A stretch of 14,587 nt of DNA from Desulfurococcales archaeon (GCA_026985375.1 JALSQP010000055.1:1-14587); one strand, 5' to 3'. Shown: positions 1 to 6,220, numbered from the stretch's first letter. Notes: generated from the letters alone by a model not told the origin. Made by a program: numbers and translations.

Positions 1-470
1 TCTTACTCGAAAATATGATTGATCCCGATAACGCACCTCGCATCATAAGATTTGTAGTTAGAGTAATCAATGACCAGCTCAGTAAACGATTAGGTAATTC
101 CTATACATCTTTTGCATCATCTTTTAAGATTATTGTTTCAAGAATGAATATTATCAGGAGATTCATTGTTTGTGCTTTAACAATTGTTTTTCAAATATTA
201 TTTGGCATTACAATTTATCTACTGGGCTTTAATGTTTACAACGTAAGTATAGCGGATGCTATAATTGCTTATTTCTTAGCCATAACAGCTAGCGCTCTAC
301 CTACGCCCGGTGGAGCTGGTACAATGGAATACGGTCTATCTATAACTCTTCCTCCAGGACTAGTTATTCTTTCACGCTCATTCATATATTATGTGACTAT
401 AATTATGGGGATTATTGTCTTATACCATAGCGGTATAAGAGAAATTATTGAAAAAAGTACCAGGTCTTGA
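1..470 (+). CDS. LPG-synthase-TM / UPF0104 family membrane protein, C-terminal part (5' end outside window)
   Basis: The frame is open from position 3 to the stop at 468-470, with no start signal before the in-frame ATG at 15, so this is the tail of a gene beginning upstream. The visible ~150 residues hold about three hydrophobic segments, encoded at roughly 150-240, 255-310 and 350-425. Between the second and third lies PTPGGAGTMEYG, which matches the conserved PTPGG-G-E signature of the lysylphosphatidylglycerol-synthase transmembrane domain family (UPF0104, flippase-like integral membrane proteins). In bacteria the domain acts in flipping or synthesis of aminoacylated lipids. Archaeal stand-alone members have no settled role, and some sit near glycosyltransferases. 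The family is likely; the substrate is unknown. A T-run at 488-492 follows the stop. Confidence 0.75.
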   Translation, partial: LLENMIDPDNAPRIIRFVVRVINDQLSKRLGNSYTSFASSFKIIVSRMNIIRRFIVCALTIVFQILFGITIYLLGFNVYNVSIADAIIAYFLAITASALPTPGGAGTMEYGLSITLPPGLVILSRSFIYYVTIIMGIIVLYHSGIREIIEKSTRS

Positions 471-484
471 TAAGTTTGCATAAA

Positions 485-493
485 ATATTTTTA
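485..493 (+). terminator. T-rich stretch after the membrane protein gene
   Basis: A run of five T (488-492) lies 18 bases after the stop at 470. Short T-runs commonly terminate archaeal RNA polymerase. No hairpin is present. The AT-rich stretch just downstream may also be part of the next promoter. Confidence 0.35.
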
Positions 494-500
494 ATTAACC

Positions 501-518
501 AATATAATAAGTGTTTAA
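501..518 (+). promoter_or_regulatory. Probable TATA element of the 540 gene
   Basis: AATATAATAA (501-510) followed by GTTTAAAG (511-518) lies about 30 to 40 bases before the ATG at 540. That fits an archaeal TATA box with a short leader carrying a weak SD-like GTTGAT (530-535 region). Which of the two AT-rich elements is used cannot be told by eye. Confidence 0.4.
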
Positions 519-539
519 AGTAAAATGAGTTGATATAAA

Positions 540-1157
540 ATGTCAAGTCAGATTTACTCCAAGAGTATTGTCTTGCTGAATTTGTCAGGATTTGATCTTA
601 TTGTGACTCCGGAAGTTGAAAACTTTATCCCCGAGTTTTGGCACACAAAAAAGACCGATGAATGGCAATACATAATACTTCCTAGGCGATCGGTCAGTTT
701 TCTCCAAGTATTCAAGATATTGTCAGACAATTGTTCAAGCAAACTTTGTTATTCACGCATATTCTTCTACGAACTACGAGATAGACCTGTAGATTTAGTC
801 TTAGAACCCATAGATACTAAGACATTCATCTTATATGGTTCAAATCCTCCATTCAAACGAATAGTCAGAAGAATACTTGCTAATCCTAAATATAGCAATA
901 CAGTTATGTTCATCGCTAAATTCAATGAGACAAAATATGATAAATACAGGAAGTCTGTGACAATAGCTCGTCGCATATTCATGGAATTATCGCCAGTAAC
1001 AATCAGTAGGGGGCTAGGCAGGTTATTGGGTGTAAAACTTGAAAACATAGGCGGCCGTATGAAAGTAACCCTATGCGTTAGCAGGGAAGGGATAAAATCT
1101 ACTGAGACTATGGGGGGAGTATCAGTTGATATAAGAAGTATAAATCAGTGTCTTTAA
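540..1157 (+). CDS. Hypothetical protein, 205 aa
   Basis: I do not recognise this protein. It starts at ATG 540 behind an AT-rich promoter-like stretch and ends at TAA 1155-1157. It is probably soluble: there is no signal peptide and no membrane-length hydrophobic stretch. The N-terminal ~100 residues alternate short hydrophobic strands with charged turns. From about residue 100 it turns strongly basic (PPFKRIVRRIL, then KYDKYRKS and ARR), which would suit nucleic-acid or phosphate contact, but no catalytic motif is visible. Three cysteines fall in the first half and two near the end, not paired as a metal site. It lies 94 bases before another unrecognised gene in the same direction and is probably transcribed separately. 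It is likely a lineage-restricted archaeal protein. Confidence 0.7.
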   Translation: MSSQIYSKSIVLLNLSGFDLIVTPEVENFIPEFWHTKKTDEWQYIILPRRSVSFLQVFKILSDNCSSKLCYSRIFFYELRDRPVDLVLEPIDTKTFILYGSNPPFKRIVRRILANPKYSNTVMFIAKFNETKYDKYRKSVTIARRIFMELSPVTISRGLGRLLGVKLENIGGRMKVTLCVSREGIKSTETMGGVSVDIRSINQCL

Positions 1158-1251
1158 TACGGAGCCCTACAAGTTTTATCCTTAACGCCATCCATTCTCA
1201 CATGGGTTCACAGTAGATTATTAAGTATTATTGATTAAAGGTGTCTAGTTT

Positions 1252-1545
1252 ATGAAGGAAATAAACATTGTTTTACACACCACTAGAACGAGTCACGGGA
1301 TAGTATTAGATAATATAGTTGGATTCGCGATTGAGTTACTTAGGAAAATATATGGTTTATCCATCGTATATAGCGTTCTTTATGATAATCCTGATATACC
1401 TTACTTAATTGTAGACAATATGCCTCCACTTTATCTGTACGAGCCGCCTGAAATTGATACTCTGATCAATATAGTAAGAGCCGTATATGATATTTATAGC
1501 ATTGAGTCAATACATAATGAAAGACTCGTGCCAAGTGAGATCTAG
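1252..1545 (+). CDS. Small hypothetical protein, 97 aa
   Basis: ATG 1252 is preceded by GGTG at 1240-1243 with an 8-base spacer, a good crenarchaeal ribosome site, so the start is well supported. The protein is acidic to neutral. It reads as alternating beta strands (INIVLHTT, LSIVYSVLY, PYLIVD) and helices (GIVLDNIVGFAIELLRKIYG, then a C-terminal helix around IDTLINIVRAVYDI), roughly a beta-alpha-beta-beta-alpha order. This loosely resembles a thioredoxin-like or ferredoxin-like small fold, but no CxxC or other active-site motif is present and I cannot assign a family. It ends 17 bases from the stop of the convergent cysteine-rich gene. Function unknown. Confidence 0.65.
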   Translation: MKEINIVLHTTRTSHGIVLDNIVGFAIELLRKIYGLSIVYSVLYDNPDIPYLIVDNMPPLYLYEPPEIDTLINIVRAVYDIYSIESIHNERLVPSEI

Positions 1546-1562
1546 CTAGAAATTATTCGTAA

Positions 1563-1961
1563 TTATAGTAGTTCCATATTAGCACCTATCTCGTAGAATG
1601 GACATTTATCCCAATAGAGGGTACATTTCTTGACAGTGCTTCTAGTTATGTATCTTTCAGTTATATAACAATAGGCTACATACATGTTGTCGCCGACTTT
1701 TATCAGTTTATAAAATGGGCAGTCTGAGTTCACAGGCTCCGACAATACGTGAACTAATGGATAATAGCCTTTACGGATCTCGACGCCCAAAGCCTCTGCA
1801 AGTCCTTCTTCATGGCCAGGTTTCTCGTGGAGTGGGCATGATGTGAATTTATTTGTTAGACAAATATCTTCAACTACAGGCTCAGGTGAAGGACTACCAT
1901 ATTTTGCAATTGTTCTTCTGCTGTAACATAATCCACTATTGTACCAAGGACACTTAGGCAT
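1563..1961 (-). CDS. Small protein with two four-cysteine clusters, 132 aa
   Basis: This 132-residue protein starts at ATG 1961 (complement). Its eight cysteines fall into two similar groups: C4, C12, C34, C42 in the N-terminal third and C81, C98, C113, C120 in the C-terminal third. The first and last cysteine of each group are followed by proline (CPWY and CPLH; CPFY and CPFY). This looks like an internal duplication of a C-x(7-16)-C-x(14-21)-C-x(6-7)-CP unit. Four cysteines per unit could bind one [4Fe-4S] cluster or one zinc ion each; the sequence does not decide which. There is no membrane segment and no known enzymatic motif. Similar cysteine-rich proteins of unknown function are common in Crenarchaeota. 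Its promoter region carries a TATA box flanked by short inverted repeats. Confidence 0.7.
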   Translation of the reverse strand: MPKCPWYNSGLCYSRRTIAKYGSPSPEPVVEDICLTNKFTSCPLHEKPGHEEGLAEALGVEIRKGYYPLVHVLSEPVNSDCPFYKLIKVGDNMYVAYCYITERYITRSTVKKCTLYWDKCPFYEIGANMELL

Positions 1962-1984
1962 GCCTAATCCCTTGCTGATTCCCT

Positions 1985-2022
1985 ATTAGACCCGTCTTTT
2001 TAATAGACTGTCATTGTCTAAT
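1985..2022 (-). promoter_or_regulatory. TATA box of the cysteine-rich gene flanked by ATTAGAC inverted repeats
   Basis: On the minus strand, TATTAAAAAG (complement of 1996-2005) is a good TATA box about 35-45 bases before the ATG at 1961. ATTAGAC at 1985-1991 and its exact inverse GTCTAAT at 2016-2022 flank it. A third near-copy, AATAGAC, lies at 2002-2008 and overlaps the TATA box edge. The arrangement would suit a repressor or activator site. The 7-base arms are short and the region is AT-rich, so chance is possible. Confidence 0.4.
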
Positions 2023-2126
2023 ATTCTTTTACAATTATTAAACACTTATGGATTTATGTAAAAATATTGCTGGATTTGGACTCTGTATAAGGGTATTTGA
2101 GAAAAGCTATATTTAGAGATAATGTG

Positions 2127-2136
2127 TTATAAAATA
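2127..2136 (+). promoter_or_regulatory. TATA box of the coiled-coil regulator gene
   Basis: TTATAAAATA lies about 50 bases before the preferred ATG at 2183. This predicts transcription starting near 2158-2160 and a leader of about 25 bases that contains GGTGA (2173-2177). Confidence 0.55.
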
Positions 2137-2182
2137 CCATGCAGAATATATCAGTTATATTAAAGTATGGATGGTGAAGAAC

Positions 2183-2806
2183 ATGAGCATGCAGGAAAAA
2201 ATCAATGAGATGGCTGAAGAAATAACAATTGATTTGTCACATATACCTTTGAGGCCAACAAGCAAGAAAGAGATACAACAGCTTGAGATGGCGCTAATTA
2301 TAGCAACGTTATACTCGCCTGAAGTGATAGAATTAATCAAAGATCCGATTGAGCGTGCAACATGGGTTGATAGTCTCGCAGTTGCTGCTGCCGCTTTAGC
2401 ACGATATAAGGCGGGCTACTCGATCAGGCAGATTGCTGATGAAGTGGGAAGAAGTGAAACAATGATAAGGGCTCATCTTGGCGGTAAGACAAAGGCTGGA
2501 AAACTAGTACTTCAAACATATGAGAAATTAAAGCGTGGCGAGTTAAAAATAGTTGTACCGTTCTTAAGAGTGCCAAAGACTATGGTGGAAGCTGACTTAC
2601 AGGCGATGCGGGAGGAAAAGAAGAAATTTGAAGAAGAGCTAAAGAGAACGAAGGAAGAACTAGAAAACCTGCAGAAGCAATACGAGGATCTCAAGAACAA
2701 GTATGGTCAGCTGATACACGAGAAGCAGGAATTAGAGGAGAAGCTTAACACGTTTACAGAAGCACTCAAGAAGATCAAGGAGATTATCGAGAACGTTACT
2801 CTTTAA
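2183..2806 (+). CDS. HTH transcriptional regulator with C-terminal coiled coil
   Basis: The preferred start is ATG 2183, because GGTGA at 2173-2177 is then an SD with a 5-base spacer; ATG 2171 would put the SD inside the gene. The protein is then 207 aa. Residues ~30-75 form helices. Residues ~78-102 read as a helix-turn-helix (GYSIRQIADEVGRSETMIRAHL), of the type that enters DNA through the segment GRSETMIRAH. A basic linker follows (KLVLQTYEKLKRGELKIVVP). From ~136 to ~203 a charged heptad-like coiled coil is dense in E, K and L, suggesting a dimer or oligomer. Archaeal proteins with this order are annotated as predicted transcriptional regulators. The target and ligand are unknown. The last 11 bases overlap the convergent gene at 2796. 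The gene has its own promoter, so it is probably monocistronic. Confidence 0.75.
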   Translation: MSMQEKINEMAEEITIDLSHIPLRPTSKKEIQQLEMALIIATLYSPEVIELIKDPIERATWVDSLAVAAAALARYKAGYSIRQIADEVGRSETMIRAHLGGKTKAGKLVLQTYEKLKRGELKIVVPFLRVPKTMVEADLQAMREEKKKFEEELKRTKEELENLQKQYEDLKNKYGQLIHEKQELEEKLNTFTEALKKIKEIIENVTL

Positions 2807-3131
2807 TCCTAATGCTTAGATGTATTTTTTCTGATTCATTGTCCTTTATCTGTATCTCGATCTTTGATATGTTTTGTAATTTGAAATCTTTATCCCTCTT
2901 CAATACTACTTGATACTTAAAACCATTAATACTTCCTACAACTCTGTACTCGTAGCCTTTAGAGGCGTCACTAATACTCTTTTTTATCAACTCGAATAGT
3001 GTATTTGGACTAATGTTAATTTGTTCATATGTAGCAATGCCAAGCCAAGTATTATTTCCTCTCCTCACCGTAAACTTCTGTATAATCTTTCCGTTCTCTC
3101 TATATATGGGTATCCCTATCTCCATTTTCAT
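2796..3131 (-). CDS. Small hypothetical protein, 111 aa, with perfect SD
   Basis: The start is placed at ATG 3131 (complement), 3 bases after GGAGGTGATC at 3135-3144, a full match to the anti-SD at the archaeal 16S 3' end. An upstream in-frame ATG at 3146 overlaps that SD and is unlikely to be the start; ATG 3125 is a second alternative. The protein (MKMEIGIPIYRENG...) looks beta-rich with one central helix (NTLFELIKKSISDASKG), roughly beta-beta-alpha-beta-beta, and is basic in the middle. There are no cysteines and no membrane segment. I recognise no family. A TATA-like element at 3166-3177 suits this start. Its 3' end overlaps the coiled-coil regulator gene by 11 bases tail to tail. The near-perfect SD suggests efficient translation. 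Confidence 0.7.
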   Translation of the reverse strand: MKMEIGIPIYRENGKIIQKFTVRRGNNTWLGIATYEQINISPNTLFELIKKSISDASKGYEYRVVGSINGFKYQVVLKRDKDFKLQNISKIEIQIKDNESEKIHLSIRIKE

Positions 3132-3134
3132 AGT

Positions 3135-3144
3135 GATCACCTCC
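3135..3144 (-). promoter_or_regulatory. Perfect Shine-Dalgarno sequence deciding the start of the 2796-3131 gene
   Basis: The complement reads GGAGGTGATC, ten bases fully complementary to the usual archaeal 16S rRNA tail. It lies inside the longer open frame beginning at 3146, so it argues for the downstream ATG at 3131. Confidence 0.75.
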
Positions 3145-3165
3145 ATTCGTGAACATATTTTTCCC

Positions 3166-3177
3166 TTTAAATATATA
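3166..3177 (-). promoter_or_regulatory. TATA element of the 2796-3131 gene
   Basis: The complement reads TATATATTTAAA, about 26 bases upstream of position 3144, so transcription would begin just before the strong SD. This gives a short leader and agrees with the start at 3131. Confidence 0.5.
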
Positions 3178-3205
3178 GATCACAGCTAATCTCTCTATAA
3201 AATTT

Positions 3206-3220
3206 TTGAAAAAAGAGCCC
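3206..3220 (-). terminator. T-run after the HtpX-like gene
   Basis: The complement carries six T in a row (3214-3209), followed by more A/T, about 27-32 bases beyond the stop of the protease gene at 3241. A T-run without a hairpin is typical of archaeal termination. Confidence 0.5.
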
Positions 3221-3240
3221 AGTGAAGAATCATTAGATGA

Positions 3241-4191
3241 TTATGTGTTCCTAAATCTATCCAAGAATTTTAGCCTCTTAGAAGGATGAGGATGTGAGCT
3301 AAATAATTCTTCTAGGAGACTAGGTTTAAACGACTTAACATACTCTATAAGATAATCTATATCATGTGTACTCACCATTATCGTGTTCTCGGGATCACTT
3401 ATCAGTAGCATCTTCAGCTGAGAAGCCTTGGCGATCTGCGACCTCATTCTCTCGGATAATCTGCCCGTAGCGGCGAGTATCTTGACTAGTGCTCTCTGAA
3501 GATAGTAAGCACCGTTTTTGACGGTCAGCGCTGAGTGCATGTCTGCATAATATTCCCGCAGTCTTGAAAGATAAAGTACACCTAGATTCAGAATGAATGC
3601 TACGATTGTGAGACCTAAGCCTATGGCCATTATCGCGATTGGGCCCAGATCGTTTTCATCTCTACGGCCGAGTCCATAAAACCATCCCCAACGGAGCATG
3701 ATGTTTCCTAACCACCATAGAATAGCGGGGAGTAGCCCTATCATCATCATTACCACGACATCCCTATGCTTTAGATGCCCTATCTCGTGTCCTATTACTG
3801 CCTCCACTTCCTTCGGCTCTAGTATTTTTAGGAGACCACGTGTAACCGCTATTCTATATCCTGTAATTATGTTACCATATGCAAATGCATTAGGTACGTC
3901 TATGTCTGCAAGCATAAGACGTGGTCTCTTGATACCGCTTTCCCTCGATACCCTATCTACGGCTTCACTAAGCCATGAGGGTGCCCTATTGTCATAAGGC
4001 TCGACATGATACATGGCATCTATTAGGTATGGGGAGATCAACCATTGTATAAAGTATATCATAGCTATTATTACGATGAGAGCTTCTATGCTTATGCCAC
4101 CGATTAATGGTGATATAGCCCATAGTATAAGTAGGCTCGCCCCCGTAACAATTAAGATTGATATGAGCATTGACACGTAGAGCTTCCACAT
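3241..4191 (-). CDS. htpX: HtpX-family (M48) membrane zinc metalloprotease
   Basis: This membrane-bound zinc endopeptidase probably degrades misfolded or damaged membrane proteins. Numbering from ATG 4191 (316 aa): hydrophobic segments at about 7-26 and 33-54, then the M48 domain with the zinc/catalytic motif HEIGH at ~135-139 (in GHEIGHLKHRD) and the third zinc ligand Glu at ~213 in SRLREYYAD. Two more hydrophobic segments fall between them (~148-168 and ~183-209). The C-terminal SSHPHPSKRLKFLD is the usual end of HtpX proteins. The frame reaches a GTG at 4245, but the divergent TATA box at 4249-4257 would place transcription start downstream of that GTG. The ATG at 4191 (MWKLYVSM) starts directly at the first membrane segment and has GGTG at 4202-4205, so I prefer it. 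In-frame TTG 4194 is possible. Confidence 0.9.
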   Translation of the reverse strand: MWKLYVSMLISILIVTGASLLILWAISPLIGGISIEALIVIIAMIYFIQWLISPYLIDAMYHVEPYDNRAPSWLSEAVDRVSRESGIKRPRLMLADIDVPNAFAYGNIITGYRIAVTRGLLKILEPKEVEAVIGHEIGHLKHRDVVVMMMIGLLPAILWWLGNIMLRWGWFYGLGRRDENDLGPIAIMAIGLGLTIVAFILNLGVLYLSRLREYYADMHSALTVKNGAYYLQRALVKILAATGRLSERMRSQIAKASQLKMLLISDPENTIMVSTHDIDYLIEYVKSFKPSLLEELFSSHPHPSKRLKFLDRFRNT

Positions 4192-4248
4192 CAACGGTAA
4201 ACACCGTAATACTCCACGATATCCTTTAGAATTACTCCTTTGCACCCC

Positions 4249-4257
4249 TTATAAATA
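4249..4257. promoter_or_regulatory. Shared, nearly symmetric TATA box between divergent genes
   Basis: TTATAAATA reads TATTTATAA on the other strand, so it can act as a TATA box both ways. Transcripts starting about 26 bases to each side would begin near 4228 (minus) and 4280 (plus). That suits the ATG at 4191 for the protease and the ATG at 4298 for the small protein, and excludes the outer frame starts at 4245 and 4262. Confidence 0.45.
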
Positions 4258-4297
4258 CTCAATGTTCAATCAGGATAACAGAAAACGGGTGATAGAT

Positions 4298-4600
4298 ATG
4301 TCTGAACTAGCTGTTGCAGTACTCGACCTTCAGGGCCGTCTAATAACATGTAGCTCCACCAGCTCGATGCCGTATTCGAAAATACAGAATGCAGTTAGAA
4401 TGGGCTACGACATATTCAGAACCATTGATTTCATTGTAAGAGAGCTAGGTTATGAGACGCCTAAAAACGTCAGCGTGAAGACTGAGGATCTAGAGCTGAC
4501 GGTATTCAGGCGTAGGGACAAAGTTGTCGTAGCAATGATATATGAGCCGAGCATACCAGTATCAATAAACAGTAATGCTCCTGCCTCCATGGAGGCCTAA
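4298..4600 (+). CDS. Small hypothetical protein, 100 aa, possible roadblock/longin-like fold
   Basis: The start is ATG 4298, with GGGTGAT at 4287-4293 as SD; the in-frame ATG at 4262 lies too close to the TATA box to be used. The protein begins with a strand pair (ELAVAVLDLQGRLITCSS). A helix follows (MGYDIFRTIDFIVRELG), then two strands (NVSVKTEDLELTVFRR and KVVVAMIYEP) and a short polar tail. A glycine turn after the first strand, one long helix and a closing hairpin resemble the second half of roadblock/LC7 or longin-type small domains, but no signature confirms this, so treat it as unassigned. It is divergent from the HtpX-like gene across one shared TATA box. It has no membrane segment and two cysteines at most. 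Confidence 0.65.
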   Translation: MSELAVAVLDLQGRLITCSSTSSMPYSKIQNAVRMGYDIFRTIDFIVRELGYETPKNVSVKTEDLELTVFRRRDKVVVAMIYEPSIPVSINSNAPASMEA

Positions 4601-4644
4601 ATACGAGTAGAACATTTAAAATATTTATCGATCCATCTGCTGAT

Positions 4645-5376
4645 TCAGCTCATAATGTTAAGGATTTTATTCGCATTAAACTCAATCATTCTAACAACAT
4701 ATTCGCGTTCAACGCCCCTTATGGAACTGATCAGCTCAATTGTTTTCCTAATAAGGAACGGATTGAGCTGAATCGACTTATACTTGTATGGGCCATCAGA
4801 TTCTGTGATCATTATTTTCAGCGGGGCTTTCTCAATTATCCTCTTATGTTTTTCTTGAATAAGTGCTGCAGGATTAATACCTATAAAGTAACCCATCGAC
4901 TCAATATCTTTTAACAGATCCACGGGACCGGTATACCAGTGGAAGAATGCTCTCTCTACATCATATTTTACGAGTAATTCGAATACTTCGCGCCAAGTCT
5001 TTGGGGTGTGGAGATTGTATATAAAATCATATGATCTACTTGCTTCTAGGAAAGCCTTAAAGATCTCGATCTGTTTACAAATTGTTTTGGCGACAAACAA
5101 TCGATCAAGGCCAACTTCTCCAATACATTTTATATTGTTCTCGATCGCCAAGTACACAAGCTTATAGGCGTCATTAATGTTGTATTTAGTGATCTCCCAA
5201 GGATGTATTCCAACGCAAGGTATTATTTTACCTTTAAACTTTTCCCCAATCTCAATATTCTTTATACTCGTACTAGGATCATCAGCAACAGATACAATCA
5301 AGATTTTATTGTTAATGAATTCGATGATAGTTTTTTCGTCATATTCGTGGGCGTGACAGTGCATATCAATGATCAT
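4645..5376 (-). CDS. TatD-type metal-dependent hydrolase (amidohydrolase superfamily)
   Basis: This 243-aa TIM-barrel hydrolase has the TatD metal-ligand set in order: HCHAH at 6-10, GIHPWE at 56-61, EVGLD with Glu ~87, the His of NLHTP at ~123, FHWYTG with His ~146, and TESDGPY with Asp ~194. TatD proteins are divalent-metal DNases or phosphoesterases in bacteria and eukaryotes. Many archaeal paralogues are uncharacterised, so the substrate is uncertain. Start ATG 5376 follows GGGAGGGAG with about ten bases spacing. It overlaps the end of the preceding unknown gene by 11 bases, so the two are very probably translated from one mRNA. Length and motif order are normal for the family and all ligands are present, so it is probably an active enzyme. 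Confidence 0.85.
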   Translation of the reverse strand: MIIDMHCHAHEYDEKTIIEFINNKILIVSVADDPSTSIKNIEIGEKFKGKIIPCVGIHPWEITKYNINDAYKLVYLAIENNIKCIGEVGLDRLFVAKTICKQIEIFKAFLEASRSYDFIYNLHTPKTWREVFELLVKYDVERAFFHWYTGPVDLLKDIESMGYFIGINPAALIQEKHKRIIEKAPLKIMITESDGPYKYKSIQLNPFLIRKTIELISSIRGVEREYVVRMIEFNANKILNIMS

Positions 5377-6088
5377 GGATAACTATCTCCCTCCCTTTTC
5401 CAAGCTTCCTGTAGGTAAGATCAAATTTCTCTGTCTCAATAAATAATTCATTACCACTAGTAAACACGTTTATCTTAATGTATCCTATGATACCTTTTAT
5501 GATCGATACTATAATATGATGTGACAAGAGACCACTCGTTATTAGATCAGCGAGTTTCCGGACAATATCGGTATCGCTGATGAAAAGTCTCAAGAAATTC
5601 TGTGCAGCATACGATAATGGTTTACCAGTACTGCCCGACAGGATTGTGAGCATGGAATATCGTGGCTCTAAGAATGGGATAAAAAACATGTGTGCACTGT
5701 GTCCGAGTAACGATTTAACGATCGATGAATAGTATGAAATATTTTGAAGAACACCTAGCTCTTTAGAACTGATATTATTCTCAAGAACGTATAAATTATC
5801 ATCAAATTTTCTCATGTATGCCTTAGTGTGAACACAATATATCTTCTTGCCTTCTAGGAAATCCGGAAAAGACCATAGAAAACCTTTGTCTTTACCCCAG
5901 ACAAGTTCTTGGAAGTTCTCGCCGGGACATATTATGTTGTCGGTAGCACTAATCACGAATAAGATGTTATATGAGGAGAGTTTATCAAGAACTAGTACGC
6001 TATCTGTAATGTATTTAGCTTCATTCATATTACATTTAACCGTATTGTTATTTACAATACAGATGTCATAATCTTCTAAATCATGCAT
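5366..6088 (-). CDS. Hypothetical protein co-transcribed with the TatD-like gene, 240 aa
   Basis: I do not recognise this protein. The preferred start is ATG 6088 (MHDLEDYDICIVNN), with GGTG and GGAG just upstream; the frame also reaches a GTG at 6100 that overlaps the GGTG. The N-terminal ~100 residues look like alternating strands and helices (YDICIVNNNTVKC, YNILFVISAT, GKKIYCVHTKAY), possibly a sugar- or nucleotide-handling alpha/beta fold. The middle is helical and hydrophobic (SSIVKSLLGHSAHMFFIPF and GLLSHHIIVSIIKGIIGYI), without clear membrane spans. The C-terminus is a beta meander (NELFIETEKFDLTYRKLG). Scattered cysteines show no metal-site spacing. Its last 11 bases overlap the TatD-like hydrolase gene, so a shared task is likely but cannot be named. 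Confidence 0.65.
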   Translation of the reverse strand: MHDLEDYDICIVNNNTVKCNMNEAKYITDSVLVLDKLSSYNILFVISATDNIICPGENFQELVWGKDKGFLWSFPDFLEGKKIYCVHTKAYMRKFDDNLYVLENNISSKELGVLQNISYYSSIVKSLLGHSAHMFFIPFLEPRYSMLTILSGSTGKPLSYAAQNFLRLFISDTDIVRKLADLITSGLLSHHIIVSIIKGIIGYIKINVFTSGNELFIETEKFDLTYRKLGKGREIVIHDH

Positions 6089-6149
6089 GGTGCTCCGCAC
6101 CGTATTCTTAATTTAAGCCCGATAATAATAACCTGTATGTCAGCTCGCA

Positions 6150-6209
6150 TCGGGATGATGAGTTTGCCGATTACCGTAGCTCGTGCGGAATCTCCCGAAA
6201 TCTGACCAA
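6150..6209 (+). ncRNA. C/D box guide RNA candidate, probably directing 23S rRNA 2'-O-methylation
   Basis: The gap between divergent genes holds a C box ATGATGA (6155-6161) and a D box CTGA (6202-6205), 51 bases end to end, the usual size of archaeal C/D sRNAs. The inner boxes are degenerate but well spaced: D'-like CCGT (6174-6177) and C'-like GTGCGGA (6183-6189). This leaves two 12-base guides, 6162-6173 and 6190-6201. Reversed and complemented they read TAATCGGCAAAC and ATTTCGGGAGAT. From memory, a conserved 23S rRNA segment reads AAC-(U/A)-(C/A)-GGCAAA, then about 15 bases later CUUCGGGAGAAGG. The guides would match it over about 8 (UCGGCAAA) and 9 (UUCGGGAGA) bases. By the N+5 rule both target a C. 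The terminal stem is weak (about 2 G-C pairs). The 3' end comes close to the SD of the next gene. Confidence 0.7.
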
Positions 6210-6220
6210 GGTGTTATTTG

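Noticed and set aside
836..852. GGTTCAAATCC, a tRNA T-loop-like motif
   Set aside because: It lies inside the frame of the 540-1157 gene, with no acceptor stem, D-arm or anticodon arm nearby.
3741..3752. Repeated ATC / TGATGA-type motifs in coding DNA
   Set aside because: They encode consecutive methionines in the HtpX frame and have no D box at the right distance.
3698..3997. Long open frame on the plus strand inside the protease gene
   Set aside because: Shadow of the HtpX gene; low-complexity product and no ribosome site.
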